Shown here: piece by piece, positions 49,789-58,874 of the stretch
How positions within the stretch are numbered: the first letter of the stretch is position 1
Layout of the letters: the number at the start of each line of letters is the position of its first letter
Assembly: GCA_934597345.1 (NCBI GenBank)
Contig: CAKTRJ010000003.1
Span: 28,641-92,640 of the forward strand
DNA: 64,000 nucleotides
Source of the DNA: an uncultured Oscillospiraceae bacterium
GTDB lineage: Bacteria; Bacillota; Clostridia; Oscillospirales; Oscillospiraceae
Direction of reading: 5' to 3'
Made by a program: the position numbers and the translations under genes
Notes under the pieces: generated by a model
Seen by the model: only the letters and a program-made list of their open reading frames with translations
Database searches by the model: none
Told to the model about the DNA's origin: nothing

Positions 49789-50675
49789 AGCTTTTCCTCC
49801 TTGATGAGAGACAGCATATCCTCCGGTATTGGCGCGGTGATGTGCAGCAGCTCCTTCGTCAGCGGGTGTCGCAGCCACAGCTCATAGCTGTGGAGGGCCG
49901 GGCGAGTGATAAGGGCCTTGTCTTCCGCGCCGTAGAGCCAGTCTCCGGTGAGGGGATGGCCTATAGCCGCCATGTGGAGCCGCAGCTGGTGGGTGCGGCC
50001 GGTGATGGGCCGCAGCCGCAGCAGGGCGCGGCCATGGGACACGGACAAGACCTCATATTCCGTCCGGGAGGGCAGGCCCTCCGGGTCGATGCTGCGCTTG
50101 AGCAGCGACCCCGGCTGGCGGCTGATGGGCAGGTCGATGGTTCCGGCGGGCAGCTGGGGTACGCCGTCACAGATGCCCCGATACTCCCGGCGGAAGTCGT
50201 CGGTGTGGAGGATGGCCATGCACCGCTGGTGCATGTAGCCGTTTTTGGCGATCACCATCACGCCGGTAACGCCCCGGTCCAGCCGGTTCACCGGATGGAA
50301 GGTGTCGCAGCCCAGATAGTGGGCTACCGCGCCCGCTACGGTGACGGTCTCCTCCGTCAGCGCCGCCGAGTGGACGGTGATCCCGGCGGGCTTGTTGAGG
50401 ATCAGCAGATCCTCGTCCTCCCACAGGATGTCCAGCGGATAGTCCACCGGAACGACAGGGCTTTCCGCGGGCGGGTCAGATACGTCCGCCGTCAGCACGT
50501 CGCCCTCATGGGCCACAGCCCGGACGGTGACAGGGCTGCCGTTCAGCAGGATGGCGTTCTCCCGCCACTTGAGGGATTTCAGCAGCGAGGAGGACAGGCC
50601 CAGCTCCTGCCGCAGCAGATGCTTCACCGTCTGGCCGGACAGCTCCGGCGTGATGGGCAGCGTCAGAATACGCAT
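49785..50675 (-). CDS. RluA-family pseudouridine synthase
   Basis: 296 residues. Converts uridines in rRNA or tRNA to pseudouridine. N-terminal S4-like domain (LKSLKWRENAILLNG), catalytic Asp in HPVNRLDRGVTGVMV, and RTHQLRLHMAAIGHPLTGDWLYG are present. RluD/YhcT-like by length. GGAGG near the start. Operon with the acetyltransferase. Confidence 0.93.
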   Translation of the reverse strand: MRILTLPITPELSGQTVKHLLRQELGLSSSLLKSLKWRENAILLNGSPVTVRAVAHEGDVLTADVSDPPAESPVVPVDYPLDILWEDEDLLILNKPAGITVHSAALTEETVTVAGAVAHYLGCDTFHPVNRLDRGVTGVMVIAKNGYMHQRCMAILHTDDFRREYRGICDGVPQLPAGTIDLPISRQPGSLLKRSIDPEGLPSRTEYEVLSVSHGRALLRLRPITGRTHQLRLHMAAIGHPLTGDWLYGAEDKALITRPALHSYELWLRHPLTKELLHITAPIPEDMLSLIKEEKL

Positions 50676-50794
50676 GGGCGGGCCTCCTCTCGAAAATTTG
50701 TTGAGATATAGTATAGCACAACGGGGGAAAATATGATAGACTATATCGACATGATCCCATATAAACGCAAAAACGGAGAAAGGACAACAAAATT

Positions 50795-51904
50795 ATGGCT
50801 TCTAAGGTTTATTTTGCCGATCTGCGTGCTGATTATCATGAGAATTTGCAGCAAAAGCTGACGCGCCTGATGAAAACGGCGGGGATGGGTGATATTGATT
50901 TCAACGAGAAGTTTGTGGCCATCAAGCTGCATTTCGGTGAGCCGGGCAATCTGGCCTATCTGCGGCCCAACTGGGCCAAGACCGTGGCGGACTTCGTGAA
51001 GGAGCGGGGCGGCAAGCCCTTTCTGACCGACTGCAACACCCTGTATGTGGGCGGCCGGAAGAACGCGCTGGATCACATGGACAGTGCCATGGTCAACGGC
51101 TTCAACTACATGACCACCGGCTGCCAGATCATCATTGCCGACGGCCTGAAGGGCAACGACGAGGTGGAGGTGCCGGTAGCGGGCGGCGAATATGTGAAGA
51201 ACGCCAAGATCGGCCGGGCCGTTATGGATGCGGACGTGTTCATCTCCCTGACCCATTTCAAGGGCCATGAGACGGCGGGCTTCGGCGGCTGCCTGAAGAA
51301 CATCGGTATGGGCTGCGGCAGCCGCGCCGGTAAGATGGAGCAGCACAACGCCGGTAAACCCCATGTGAACCAGAAATACTGCGTGGGCTGCGGCCAGTGC
51401 CGCAAGATCTGCGCCCACGGCGCACCCATCATCACCGACAAAAAGGCAACGATCGATCATGACAAGTGCGTGGGCTGCGGCCGCTGCATCGCCGTCTGTC
51501 CCAAGAACGCGGTGCAGATCAACTGGGATGAATCCACCAGCAACCTGAACCGCAAGATCGCCGAATACACCAAGGCGGTGGTGGATGGCCGTCCCTGCTT
51601 CCACATCTCTCTGGTCATCGACGTGTCCCCCAACTGCGACTGCCGCAGCGAGAACGACATGGCCATCGTGTCCAATGTGGGTATGTTCGCCTCCTTCGAT
51701 CCCGTGGCGCTGGACATGGCCTGTATCGACGCGGTGAACGCCCAGACGCCCCTACGGGGCAGCGCCGCCGACTGTCCGGAGGATCATCAGCACGCCCATG
51801 ACCACTTCCAGCGCATCCATCCCGACACGGATTGGCGCAGCTGCCTGGAGCACGGCGAAAAGCTGGGTCTCGGCACACGGAAATATGAGTTGGTGAAAAT
51901 TTGA
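50795..51904 (+). CDS. DUF362 protein with two 4Fe-4S clusters
   Basis: 369 residues. The DUF362 fold (KLHFGEPGNLAYLRP, ISLTHFKGHETAGFGG) is interrupted by a two-cluster ferredoxin domain with CVGCGQCRKIC and CVGCGRCIAVCPKNAV near residues 193-235. Common in anaerobes; role in electron transfer or Fe-S assembly is inferred only from these motifs. AAAGGA precedes the ATG at 50795. Followed by a terminator and REPIN. Confidence 0.9.
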   Translation: MASKVYFADLRADYHENLQQKLTRLMKTAGMGDIDFNEKFVAIKLHFGEPGNLAYLRPNWAKTVADFVKERGGKPFLTDCNTLYVGGRKNALDHMDSAMVNGFNYMTTGCQIIIADGLKGNDEVEVPVAGGEYVKNAKIGRAVMDADVFISLTHFKGHETAGFGGCLKNIGMGCGSRAGKMEQHNAGKPHVNQKYCVGCGQCRKICAHGAPIITDKKATIDHDKCVGCGRCIAVCPKNAVQINWDESTSNLNRKIAEYTKAVVDGRPCFHISLVIDVSPNCDCRSENDMAIVSNVGMFASFDPVALDMACIDAVNAQTPLRGSAADCPEDHQHAHDHFQRIHPDTDWRSCLEHGEKLGLGTRKYELVKI

Positions 51905-51905
51905 G

Positions 51906-51936
51906 TAAAAGGCCGGTGCGGCGCACCGGTCTTTTC
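51906..51936 (+). terminator. Terminator of the DUF362 gene
   Basis: AAAAGGCCGGTGCG stem with CGCACCGGTCTTTT. Confidence 0.85.
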
Positions 51937-51945
51937 TATGTGTAA

Positions 51946-52019
51946 GTAGGGGGCGGCGTCCTCGACAACCGAAAATGCCTTCGTAAGTTGGGCGGGCCGT
52001 CGAGGACGCCGGCCCCTAC
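51946..52019. repeat. REPIN (paired REP palindromes)
   Basis: GTAGGGGGCGGCGTCCTCGA at the left and its near-complement ending CCCCTAC at 52019 form a long hairpin; same family as the outer pair of the 6119 cluster. Confidence 0.85.
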
Positions 52020-52048
52020 AGTTCGTGGTCACAAAACTTCATGCCGGT

Positions 52049-52579
52049 TTAGTCCTCATGGGGCTTCGTCTCCTGATAGAACATGTTCCAGTCCACCTGA
52101 TAGGCGTGGAGGGCCTCCGGGGTATGGCATACCATCCGCAGGGTCATGCCCTCGTGGGTGCGGTCGAAGGCCACCAGCTCCCGCAGGGCGATGTGAGCCG
52201 CCTGGGGCAGCGGGTAGCCGTAGACCCCGGTGGAGATGGAGGGGAAATCCACGCTGCGGCAGCCGTGCTCCCACGCCAGCGCAAGACAGGCGCGGTAGCA
52301 GGAGCCCAGCAGCGCCGCCTCATTATGCCCGCCGCCCCGCCAGATGGGGCCGGGGGTGTGGATTACATATCGGCAGGGCAGGCGATAGGCGGCGGTGATC
52401 TTGGCCTGTCCCGTTTCGCAGCCGCCCAGCGTCCGGCACTCCGCCAGAAGCTCCGGCCCGGCGGCGCGATGGATGGCGCCGTCCACGCCGCTGCCGCCCA
52501 GCAGGGAGCAGTTGGCGGCGTTGACAATGGCGTCCGCATGGGAAAGGGTGATGTCTCCTAAAACGACAGAAACGGACAT
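52049..52579 (-). CDS. Macro-domain protein (ADP-ribose hydrolase type)
   Basis: 177 residues. The ADP-ribose-binding loops are intact: [26 protein letters not shown] and STGVYGYP. MacroD-type members remove acetyl- or ADP-ribose groups from proteins or O-acetyl-ADP-ribose. Start at 52579 (MSVSVV), with GAGGTG about 8 nt upstream. Monocistronic. Confidence 0.93.
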   Translation of the reverse strand: MSVSVVLGDITLSHADAIVNAANCSLLGGSGVDGAIHRAAGPELLAECRTLGGCETGQAKITAAYRLPCRYVIHTPGPIWRGGGHNEAALLGSCYRACLALAWEHGCRSVDFPSISTGVYGYPLPQAAHIALRELVAFDRTHEGMTLRMVCHTPEALHAYQVDWNMFYQETKPHED

Positions 52580-52635
52580 AAAATGCACCTCAACTTAACA
52601 AAAATGTAACATAAGTATGAACAAAAGTTGAATTT

Positions 52636-52659
52636 TAGACACATTCGACGGAGTGTCTA
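52636..52659. promoter_or_regulatory. Inverted repeat next to the TIM-barrel gene promoter
   Basis: TAGACAC (52636-52642) and GTGTCTA (52653-52659), 7-bp arms and 10-bp spacer, ending just before the -35 hexamer of the promoter at 52660. Fits an operator or activator site. Confidence 0.45.
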
Positions 52660-52688
52660 TTTACAGAAAACGGGAACCATGCTACAAT
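52660..52688 (+). promoter_or_regulatory. Promoter of the TIM-barrel gene
   Basis: TTTACA (52660-52665), 17-bp spacer with TGC extension, TACAAT (52683-52688). Confidence 0.65.
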
Positions 52689-52724
52689 AAAAACAGGAAG
52701 ATGATCTCAGGAAGGAGCAGCAGC

Positions 52725-53396
52725 ATGGTCAGAAAATATGTGCCTGTTTACGAGGGGAACCTGCGGAAGCATACGCTGTCGGTGCCCCGCTGCATCAGCG
52801 AGTGCAGCGGCATCCGGGTGTTTGGCCGCCGCATCAAGTCGCTGGTGTTCTCCACGGACGTGGCCATCATCAAGAACATCAACGCTGACGCGGTGATCGC
52901 CGTGTATCCCTTTACGCCCCAGCCCAGCATCACCCAGGCCATCATCGGCATCTCCGAGGTGCCGGTGTTCTGCGGTGTGGGCGGCGGCCTGACCAACGGC
53001 GTCCGCAGCGCCAGCATGGCGGCCTATGTGGAGCATCAGGGCGCTTACGGCGTGGTGTGCAACAGCAAGATCGGGCTGGACACCATCCACGCCATCAAGG
53101 AGGCGGTGGAGATCCCGGTGGTATATACGGTGATCTCGGAGAAGATGGACATCGAGCCGTATCTGGCGGCGGGCGTGGACTTCGTCAACGTGTCCGGCGC
53201 GGCCAGAACGCCGGAGATCGTGGCGGCCCTGCGGAAAAAATATCCGGAGCTGCCCATCATTGCCACCGGAGGCCCTACGGATGAGAGCATCACCGCCACC
53301 ATCCGGGCGGGAGCCAATGCCATCACCTATACGCCGCCCAGCAGCGCGGAGTTGTTTTCCAAGACCATGGCCAACAACCGCAGCGAGCTGGAATGA
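52725..53396 (+). CDS. TIM-barrel phosphate-binding protein of unknown function
   Basis: 223 residues. Strand-end loops GVGGGLTNG, VNVSGAA and IATGGPTDES are typical of phosphate-binding TIM barrels (KDPG aldolase/IMPDH/thiazole synthase-like). It is often annotated merely as hydrolase in Clostridia. Conserved Lys in TVISEKMDIE could be catalytic. AAGGAG precedes the ATG; own promoter and possible operator. Real function unknown. Confidence 0.75.
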   Translation: MVRKYVPVYEGNLRKHTLSVPRCISECSGIRVFGRRIKSLVFSTDVAIIKNINADAVIAVYPFTPQPSITQAIIGISEVPVFCGVGGGLTNGVRSASMAAYVEHQGAYGVVCNSKIGLDTIHAIKEAVEIPVVYTVISEKMDIEPYLAAGVDFVNVSGAARTPEIVAALRKKYPELPIIATGGPTDESITATIRAGANAITYTPPSSAELFSKTMANNRSELE

Positions 53397-53418
53397 GTGC
53401 ATACATAAATTGATACTG

Positions 53419-53528
53419 TCATTGCGAGCCAGTGCTCACACTGGTGTGGCAATCCGCGCCTCGTAGAATAGAGACGGATTCCCACGGAAAATGGCCGTCG
53501 AAAGGCGGCCATTTTCCTCGGAATGACA
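53419..53528. repeat. MITE-like repeat, GTCATT family (copy 2)
   Basis: Ends GTCATTGCGAG (53419) and CTCGGAATGAC (53528). Interior has GTGGCAATCCG and GACGGATTCCCACGG, and an extra GAAAATGGCCG...CGGCCATTTTC hairpin. Lies between the TIM-barrel gene and the purine locus. Confidence 0.8.
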
Positions 53529-53552
53529 TTTTTTTTGCAAATATGAGAAGTG

Positions 53553-54908
53553 TTACATCTCCAGGTACGCCTTGCACTTCTTATTGGCATCCTCCGCCAC
53601 GCGGGCCTCGTCCACCGTGGCCAGGCGGCCCTCCCGGACAGTGACGCGGCCCTGTACCACCGTGTAGTCCACCGGCCCCCGGACGCCTACCGTACCCAGT
53701 ACGGACTTGGCGTCGAAGCAGGAGCCTACCAGCTCCAGACGGCAGCTGTCGATGAGAAACAGGTCGGCGCATTTGCCCACCGCCAGCTGGCCGATGTCGT
53801 CCCGGCCCAGCAGACGGGTGCTGCCCCGCGTGGCCATCTTCAGGATGTCGTAGCCGCTGGGTGCGGCCTTGCTGGAGTTGAGCCGGTGCAGCAGGAAGGC
53901 CACCCGCAGCTCCTCCATAAGGCTGGAGCCGTCGTTGCTGGCACTGCCGTCCACCGCAAGGCCCACCGGCACGCCAAGTGCCAGCATCTCCGGGATGCGG
54001 GCGATGCCGCTGGAGAGCTTCATGTTGCTGATGGGGCAGTGGGCCACGCCGGTACCGGTGTCCGCCAGCAGGCGCAGCTCCTCATCGTTGAAGTGGATAC
54101 CGTGGGCGAACCACACATCGTCGCCGATCCAGCCAAGACGCTCCATGTAGGCCAGCGGGCGGACGCCCTCCCGCGCCAGCATGAAGTTCTCCTCGTCCTT
54201 TGTCTCGCACAGGTGGGTGTGGAGCCGGACGTGGTACTGCCGGGCCAGAATGGCGCTCTGCCGCAGCAGCTCCGCCGACACGGAGAAGGGGGAGCAGGGC
54301 GCCAGCGCCACACGATGCATGGAGCCGTAGGAGGGATCGTGGTACTTTTCGATACAGCGGATGGAGTCGGCCATGATCTCGTCCACCGTCTGCACCACGC
54401 TGTCCGGCGGCAGGCCGCCGTCCTTGACGCTGAGATCCATGCTGCCCCGGCTGAGATACATGCGGATGCCCAGCTCCTGGGCCGCCGCCAGCTGCGCACC
54501 CAGCAGGTCGCCCGCCCCGGCAGGGAACACATAGTGGTGGTCGAAGCAGGTGGTGCAGCCGTGCTTCATCAGCTCGCCCATGCCGGTCAGGCTGGACAGG
54601 CGGATCACGTCCTCGTCCAGATTCTTCCAGATCTCGTACAGCGTCTTGAGCCAGTCAAACAGCTCCATGTTCTGCACCTGGGGCAGGTTGCGGGAGAACA
54701 CCTGATATAGGTGATGATGGGTGTTCACCAGGCCGGGATAGCACAGCATGTGGCTGGCGTCGATGGTCTCGTCGGCGGTAACGGCCAACTCGGGGCCGAT
54801 AGCCTTGATGAAGCCGTCCTCGCAGTAGAGATCCACGTTTTGCAGCAGCCGGTCGCTGTCGTCGCAGGTGACCAGCTGGGCAATGTTTTTCAGCAGCAGA
54901 GTAGACAT
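53553..54908 (-). CDS. Amidohydrolase, probable 8-oxoguanine deaminase
   Basis: 451 residues of the cytosine-deaminase/AtzB-like amidohydrolase group. Metal ligands: HHH (about 64-66) in VNTHHHLYQ, HTHLCE, HGIHFND, and Asp in AVDGSASND. The STRLLGRDDIGQLAVGKCADL segment is typical of enzymes described as 8-oxoguanine (or isoxanthopterin) deaminase, which give urate and ammonia. Lying downstream of a BMP-type importer and carbamate kinase/ygeW/ygeY fits a purine-salvage or urate-supply role. Guanine or other aminopurine deamination remains possible. Start at 54908 with AAGGAG upstream. Confidence 0.82.
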   Translation of the reverse strand: MSTLLLKNIAQLVTCDDSDRLLQNVDLYCEDGFIKAIGPELAVTADETIDASHMLCYPGLVNTHHHLYQVFSRNLPQVQNMELFDWLKTLYEIWKNLDEDVIRLSSLTGMGELMKHGCTTCFDHHYVFPAGAGDLLGAQLAAAQELGIRMYLSRGSMDLSVKDGGLPPDSVVQTVDEIMADSIRCIEKYHDPSYGSMHRVALAPCSPFSVSAELLRQSAILARQYHVRLHTHLCETKDEENFMLAREGVRPLAYMERLGWIGDDVWFAHGIHFNDEELRLLADTGTGVAHCPISNMKLSSGIARIPEMLALGVPVGLAVDGSASNDGSSLMEELRVAFLLHRLNSSKAAPSGYDILKMATRGSTRLLGRDDIGQLAVGKCADLFLIDSCRLELVGSCFDAKSVLGTVGVRGPVDYTVVQGRVTVREGRLATVDEARVAEDANKKCKAYLEM

Positions 54909-54938
54909 ATCGTATGCTCCTTCATCAGAAAATGGGTA

Positions 54939-54977
54939 GGAAAAAAGAGCAGGCCGCAAGCGGCCTACTCTTTTTGT
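54939..54977 (-). terminator. Terminator between the importer genes and the deaminase
   Basis: AAAAAGAGTAGGCCGC stem with CTTG loop; on the minus strand it follows the permease stop at 54985 and precedes the deaminase. Confidence 0.75.
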
Positions 54978-54984
54978 ATTGGGG

Positions 54985-55980
54985 TCAGCGTTCCTCGCGG
55001 AAGTAGGAGAGACCGAGGGACGCAGGGGGCTGATCCTCCCGCTTCTTACGCAGGGAGACGACGATCAGCACCAGCAGGGTGATGACGTAGGGCAGCATCT
55101 TGTACAGCTCCTTGACAGCCATCTGGCCGCCGGGAGTGGGCAGATAGATGTTGATGATGTACAGGCCGCCGAACAGGATGGAGGCCAGGATGCTGACATT
55201 GGGACGCCAGATGGTGAAGATGACCAGCGCGATGGCCAGCCAGCCGCGATCACCGAAGGCGTTGTTGGACCACACGCCGTTGGCGTAGTCCATGACATAG
55301 TACAGACCGCCCAGACCCGCGATCATGGAGCCGATGCAGGTGGCCTTGTACTTGTACTGGGTGACGTTGATACCGGCGGCGTCGGCGGTAGAGGCGCTCT
55401 CGCCCACGGAACGCAGGTGCAGGCCGGGACGGGTGTGGTTCAGGAAGTAGGACGCGCCCAGGGCGATGATGATGGCCACATAGGCCAGGAAGCCGTAGGA
55501 CAGGAACAGCTGGCCGAACCAACCGGAATTGCCGCCGGGGAGACCGACCTTGAAGAACAAACTGGTGTTGGACAGGGCGATGGAGGGAACCTCGCTGCCG
55601 GTCAGCTTGATGAGGGAGCCGCCGAAGAAGTTGCCCACGCCCACGCCGAAGGTGGTCATGGCCAGACCGGTGACGTTCTGGTTGGCCCGCAGGGTAACGG
55701 TCAGGAAGCAGTACAGAAGGCCCATCAGCAGGGAGCCCAACAGGGAGCACAGGATGGGGATCATGACGGCCAGGAAGCCGTTCATGGTGCCGCCCTTGGT
55801 GGCCTGCTCATAGAAGAACGCGCCGATAACACCGCTGATACCGCCCACATACATGATACCGGGGATACCAAGGTTCAGGTTGCCGGATTTCTCGGTCAGA
55901 ATTTCACCGGTGCTGCCGAACAGCAGGGGGATACCCTGCATGACCGCACGGGGGAAGAAGGATACAAAATCAAAACCCAT
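54985..55980 (-). CDS. BMP-type ABC importer permease (second)
   Basis: 331 residues, about nine spans, BPD_transp_2-type (LivM/NupC/YufQ) family. EKSGNLNLGIPGIMYVGG and SVGESASTADAAGINV are conserved features. Partner of the neighbouring permease, ATPase and binding lipoprotein; family members import purine nucleosides. 4 bp from the preceding gene. Confidence 0.9.
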   Translation of the reverse strand: MGFDFVSFFPRAVMQGIPLLFGSTGEILTEKSGNLNLGIPGIMYVGGISGVIGAFFYEQATKGGTMNGFLAVMIPILCSLLGSLLMGLLYCFLTVTLRANQNVTGLAMTTFGVGVGNFFGGSLIKLTGSEVPSIALSNTSLFFKVGLPGGNSGWFGQLFLSYGFLAYVAIIIALGASYFLNHTRPGLHLRSVGESASTADAAGINVTQYKYKATCIGSMIAGLGGLYYVMDYANGVWSNNAFGDRGWLAIALVIFTIWRPNVSILASILFGGLYIINIYLPTPGGQMAVKELYKMLPYVITLLVLIVVSLRKKREDQPPASLGLSYFREER

Positions 55981-55983
55981 CCG

Positions 55984-57072
55984 TCACGCCTCCTTTCTGC
56001 TGCTCTTGCGCAGAGTGACCTTGTAGGTGATGAAGAACTCGGTAGCAATGATGAAGAACAGAATGATACCGGTCAGAATGTCGGCGAAGGAGTGGTTCAG
56101 GCTCAGGGCGCTGGCCACCTCGCTGGCACCGCGGTCCATGGTCACCAGCAGCAGGGAGGCGGCGATCATGATGAAGGGATTGAACTTGGACATCCAGGAC
56201 ACCATGACGGCGGTAAAGCCGCGGCTGTCCACGATGGTGGTGGTCAGGGTATGGTCGATACCGGCGGTCATCATGAAGCCCATCAGGGCGCACAGCGCGC
56301 CGGAGAGCACCATGGTGCGGATAATGACGCGATCCACCTTGATACCGGCATAGCTGGCGGTCCGCTGGCTTTCGCCCACCACGGCGATCTCGTAGCCGTG
56401 CTTGCTGTATGTCAGGTAGATGTACATGAAACCGGTCATGATGGCTACGATCAGGATGGGCAGCAGATAGGCGTTGCCGATCTCGGGCAGCCAGCCGGCA
56501 CGGGTGGACTGGTTGATGATACCGATCTTACCGGCGCCCTTGGGCACCTCCCAGATGATGATGAAGAAGGAGGCCAGCTGCATGGCGATGTAGTTCATCA
56601 TCAGGGTGAACAGCGTCTCGTTGGTGTTCCACTTGGCCTTGAAGAAGGCGGGCAGGAAGCCCCACAGAGCGCCGGCCAGCAGAGCGGCGATCAGGGAAAC
56701 GATGATCAGCGCCGCGTTGGGCAGCTTGTCATCCAGCGTGATCATGCAGGCGGTGGTGGCCAGACAGCCGATCAGGGTCTGACCCTCGGCGCCGATGTTC
56801 CAGAAGCGCATCTTGAAGGCGGGGGTGACGGCCAGAGAGATGCCCAGCAGGACGGCCACGTTACGGGCGGTGACGCCGATACGGCGGGAAGAGCCGAAAG
56901 CGCCATCCAGAATGGTGGCGTATACGCTGATGGGATTCTGGCCGGTCAGCAGTGTGGTGATCAGGCCGCAGAACACCAGCGCCAGCAGCAGAATGCCGCC
57001 GCGGATGAGCAATGCCTTGCCCAGAGGAAGCGTGTCACGCTTGGAAATATGAAAGAGAGATTGTTTACGCAT
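55984..57072 (-). CDS. BMP-type ABC importer permease (first)
   Basis: 362 residues, about ten spans, BPD_transp_2-type (NupB/YufP). GAEGQTLIGCLATT and YEIAVVGESQRTASYAGI are conserved. Overlaps the ATPase gene by 8 bp. Forms the transmembrane channel with the second permease. Confidence 0.9.
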   Translation of the reverse strand: MRKQSLFHISKRDTLPLGKALLIRGGILLLALVFCGLITTLLTGQNPISVYATILDGAFGSSRRIGVTARNVAVLLGISLAVTPAFKMRFWNIGAEGQTLIGCLATTACMITLDDKLPNAALIIVSLIAALLAGALWGFLPAFFKAKWNTNETLFTLMMNYIAMQLASFFIIIWEVPKGAGKIGIINQSTRAGWLPEIGNAYLLPILIVAIMTGFMYIYLTYSKHGYEIAVVGESQRTASYAGIKVDRVIIRTMVLSGALCALMGFMMTAGIDHTLTTTIVDSRGFTAVMVSWMSKFNPFIMIAASLLLVTMDRGASEVASALSLNHSFADILTGIILFFIIATEFFITYKVTLRKSSRKEA

Positions 57073-58609
57073 GTTCCGCTGCGCCTCCTCCCACGCGGGT
57101 CATCAGAGCACCCACTTCAAGTTTGTTGGTGGTACGGGCGTCCACCACGCCGGACACCTGTCCGCCGCAGAGCACCACGATCCGGTCGCACAGCTCCAGC
57201 AGCACGTCCAGATCCTCGCCGACGTAAACGACGGCCACGCCCTTCATTTTCTGCTCGGTCAGCAGATTGTAAATGGTATAGGATGTATTGATGTCCAGAC
57301 CGCGGACAGCGTAGGCGGTCATCAGCACGGAGGGCTGCTGGGCGATCTCACGGCCCACCAGCACCTTCTGCACGTTGCCGCCGGACATGCGGCGGACGGG
57401 GAAGCTGGTGCTGGGGGTGACGACCTCCAGCTCCTGCCAGATGCGCTGTGCCAGCGCCTCGGGATCCTTGCGGTTCAAGAACGCGCCCTTGCCCTTACGC
57501 CAGGAGCGCAGCATCATGTTGCCGGTCATGCCCATGGAGCCCACCAAGCCCATGCCCAGACGATCCTCGGGGACGAAGCTCATGGCGATACCGGCCTTGC
57601 GGATGTCCATGGGGTCCTTGCCGGCCAGCTCCTGGGGTTTGTCGCTCTCAGGCGGGAAGAAGGTGACGGAACCGGAGGTGATGGGATACAGACCTGCGAT
57701 GGACTCCAGTAGCTCGCGCTGGCCGGAGCCTGCCACGCCTGCCACGCCCAGTACTTCACCGGCGTTGATGGTAAAGCTGACGTCGTCCAGACGCTTGACG
57801 CCCAGCTCATCGAATACGGTCAGGCCCTCCAGCTTCAGTCGGGGCGTGACGTTGATGGGATCAGGACGGTTGATGTTCAGGGTGACGCTGTGGCCCACCA
57901 TCATATCGGTCAGGGACTGCTGGTCGGCGTCCTTGGTCATGACGTCACCGATGTACTCGCCCTTGCGCAGCACGGCCACGCGGTCGGACACATCCAGCAC
58001 CTCGTGCAGCTTGTGGGTAATGATGATCAGGGACTTGCCGTCGGCCTTCATGTTGCGCATGACGGCGAACAGCTTGTCGGTCTCCTGGGGGGTCAGCACG
58101 GCGGTGGGCTCGTCTAGGATCAGGATATCCGCGCCGCGGTACAGCACCTTCACGATCTCGACAGTCTGCTTCTGGGAAACGGACATGTCATAGATCTTCA
58201 TGTCGGGGTCGATGTCGAAGCCGTATCTGTCGCAGATGTCCTGTACCTTTTTGCGGGCGCTGCTCAGATCCAGCTTGCCTTCCAGACCCAGAATGATATT
58301 CTCGGTGGCGGTGAACAGATCGACCAGCTTGAAGTGCTGGTGGATCATGCCGATGCCCAGATCAAATGCATCCTTGGGAGACGCGATGGTGACGGGCTTG
58401 TCGTGGATGTAGATTTGTCCCTCGTCAGGGAAATAGATACCGGAGAGCATATTCATCAGAGTGGTCTTGCCGCTGCCGTTTTCACCCAGCAGAGACAGGA
58501 TCTCACCCTCGCGCAGTTCCATGTTGATGGCGTTATTGGCCACCACGGAACCAAAGCGCTTGGTGATATTCTCCATTTTGATCGCGCATTTGTTTTCCAA
58601 GGCTGTCAT
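57065..58609 (-). CDS. BMP-type ABC importer ATPase with two nucleotide-binding domains
   Basis: About 514 residues with two fused ABC domains (YufO/NupA type). First domain: Walker A GENGSGKT, signature MSVSQKQ, Walker B LILDEPTAVL. Second: AGVAGSGQRE in place of Walker A, signature RMSGGNVQK, and a degenerate Walker B (VLMTAYAVRGLD), as usual for sugar/nucleoside importers. The start is uncertain: ATG 58609 has a weak site; a TTG two codons downstream or ATG at KMENITKRF are alternatives. Confidence 0.9.
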   Translation of the reverse strand: MTALENKCAIKMENITKRFGSVVANNAINMELREGEILSLLGENGSGKTTLMNMLSGIYFPDEGQIYIHDKPVTIASPKDAFDLGIGMIHQHFKLVDLFTATENIILGLEGKLDLSSARKKVQDICDRYGFDIDPDMKIYDMSVSQKQTVEIVKVLYRGADILILDEPTAVLTPQETDKLFAVMRNMKADGKSLIIITHKLHEVLDVSDRVAVLRKGEYIGDVMTKDADQQSLTDMMVGHSVTLNINRPDPINVTPRLKLEGLTVFDELGVKRLDDVSFTINAGEVLGVAGVAGSGQRELLESIAGLYPITSGSVTFFPPESDKPQELAGKDPMDIRKAGIAMSFVPEDRLGMGLVGSMGMTGNMMLRSWRKGKGAFLNRKDPEALAQRIWQELEVVTPSTSFPVRRMSGGNVQKVLVGREIAQQPSVLMTAYAVRGLDINTSYTIYNLLTEQKMKGVAVVYVGEDLDVLLELCDRIVVLCGGQVSGVVDARTTNKLEVGALMTRVGGGAAEHA

Positions 58610-58807
58610 CCTTTCTTTCGGCGCAGATGGCTGCAACACCTCGTAGCACGCCGGGGCTAAATTCCATACACTTTATTCTAGCACAGAAAAATAGTATTGT
58701 AAATCAAAATTCGCAAAAAATTTGTCAGGTATACACAAAGAATGTAAGCTTACACAAGAAAGAAGAAAATCCTTTGTAAGAATCGTCAAACGAGTTGCGG
58801 GAAAAGA

Positions 58808-58844
58808 AAAAAGAGGCAGGCTGCCTTGGCAGCCCGCCTCTTTG
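58808..58844 (-). terminator. Terminator after the binding-protein gene
   Basis: GAGGCGGGCTGCC stem with GGCAGCCTGCCTC and T run, read on the minus strand. It sits between the binding protein and the ATPase, so it likely lowers the level of the membrane parts relative to the binding protein. Confidence 0.75.
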
Positions 58845-58874
58845 CGGCTTGATATGATGTCCGTCAGGACGACC

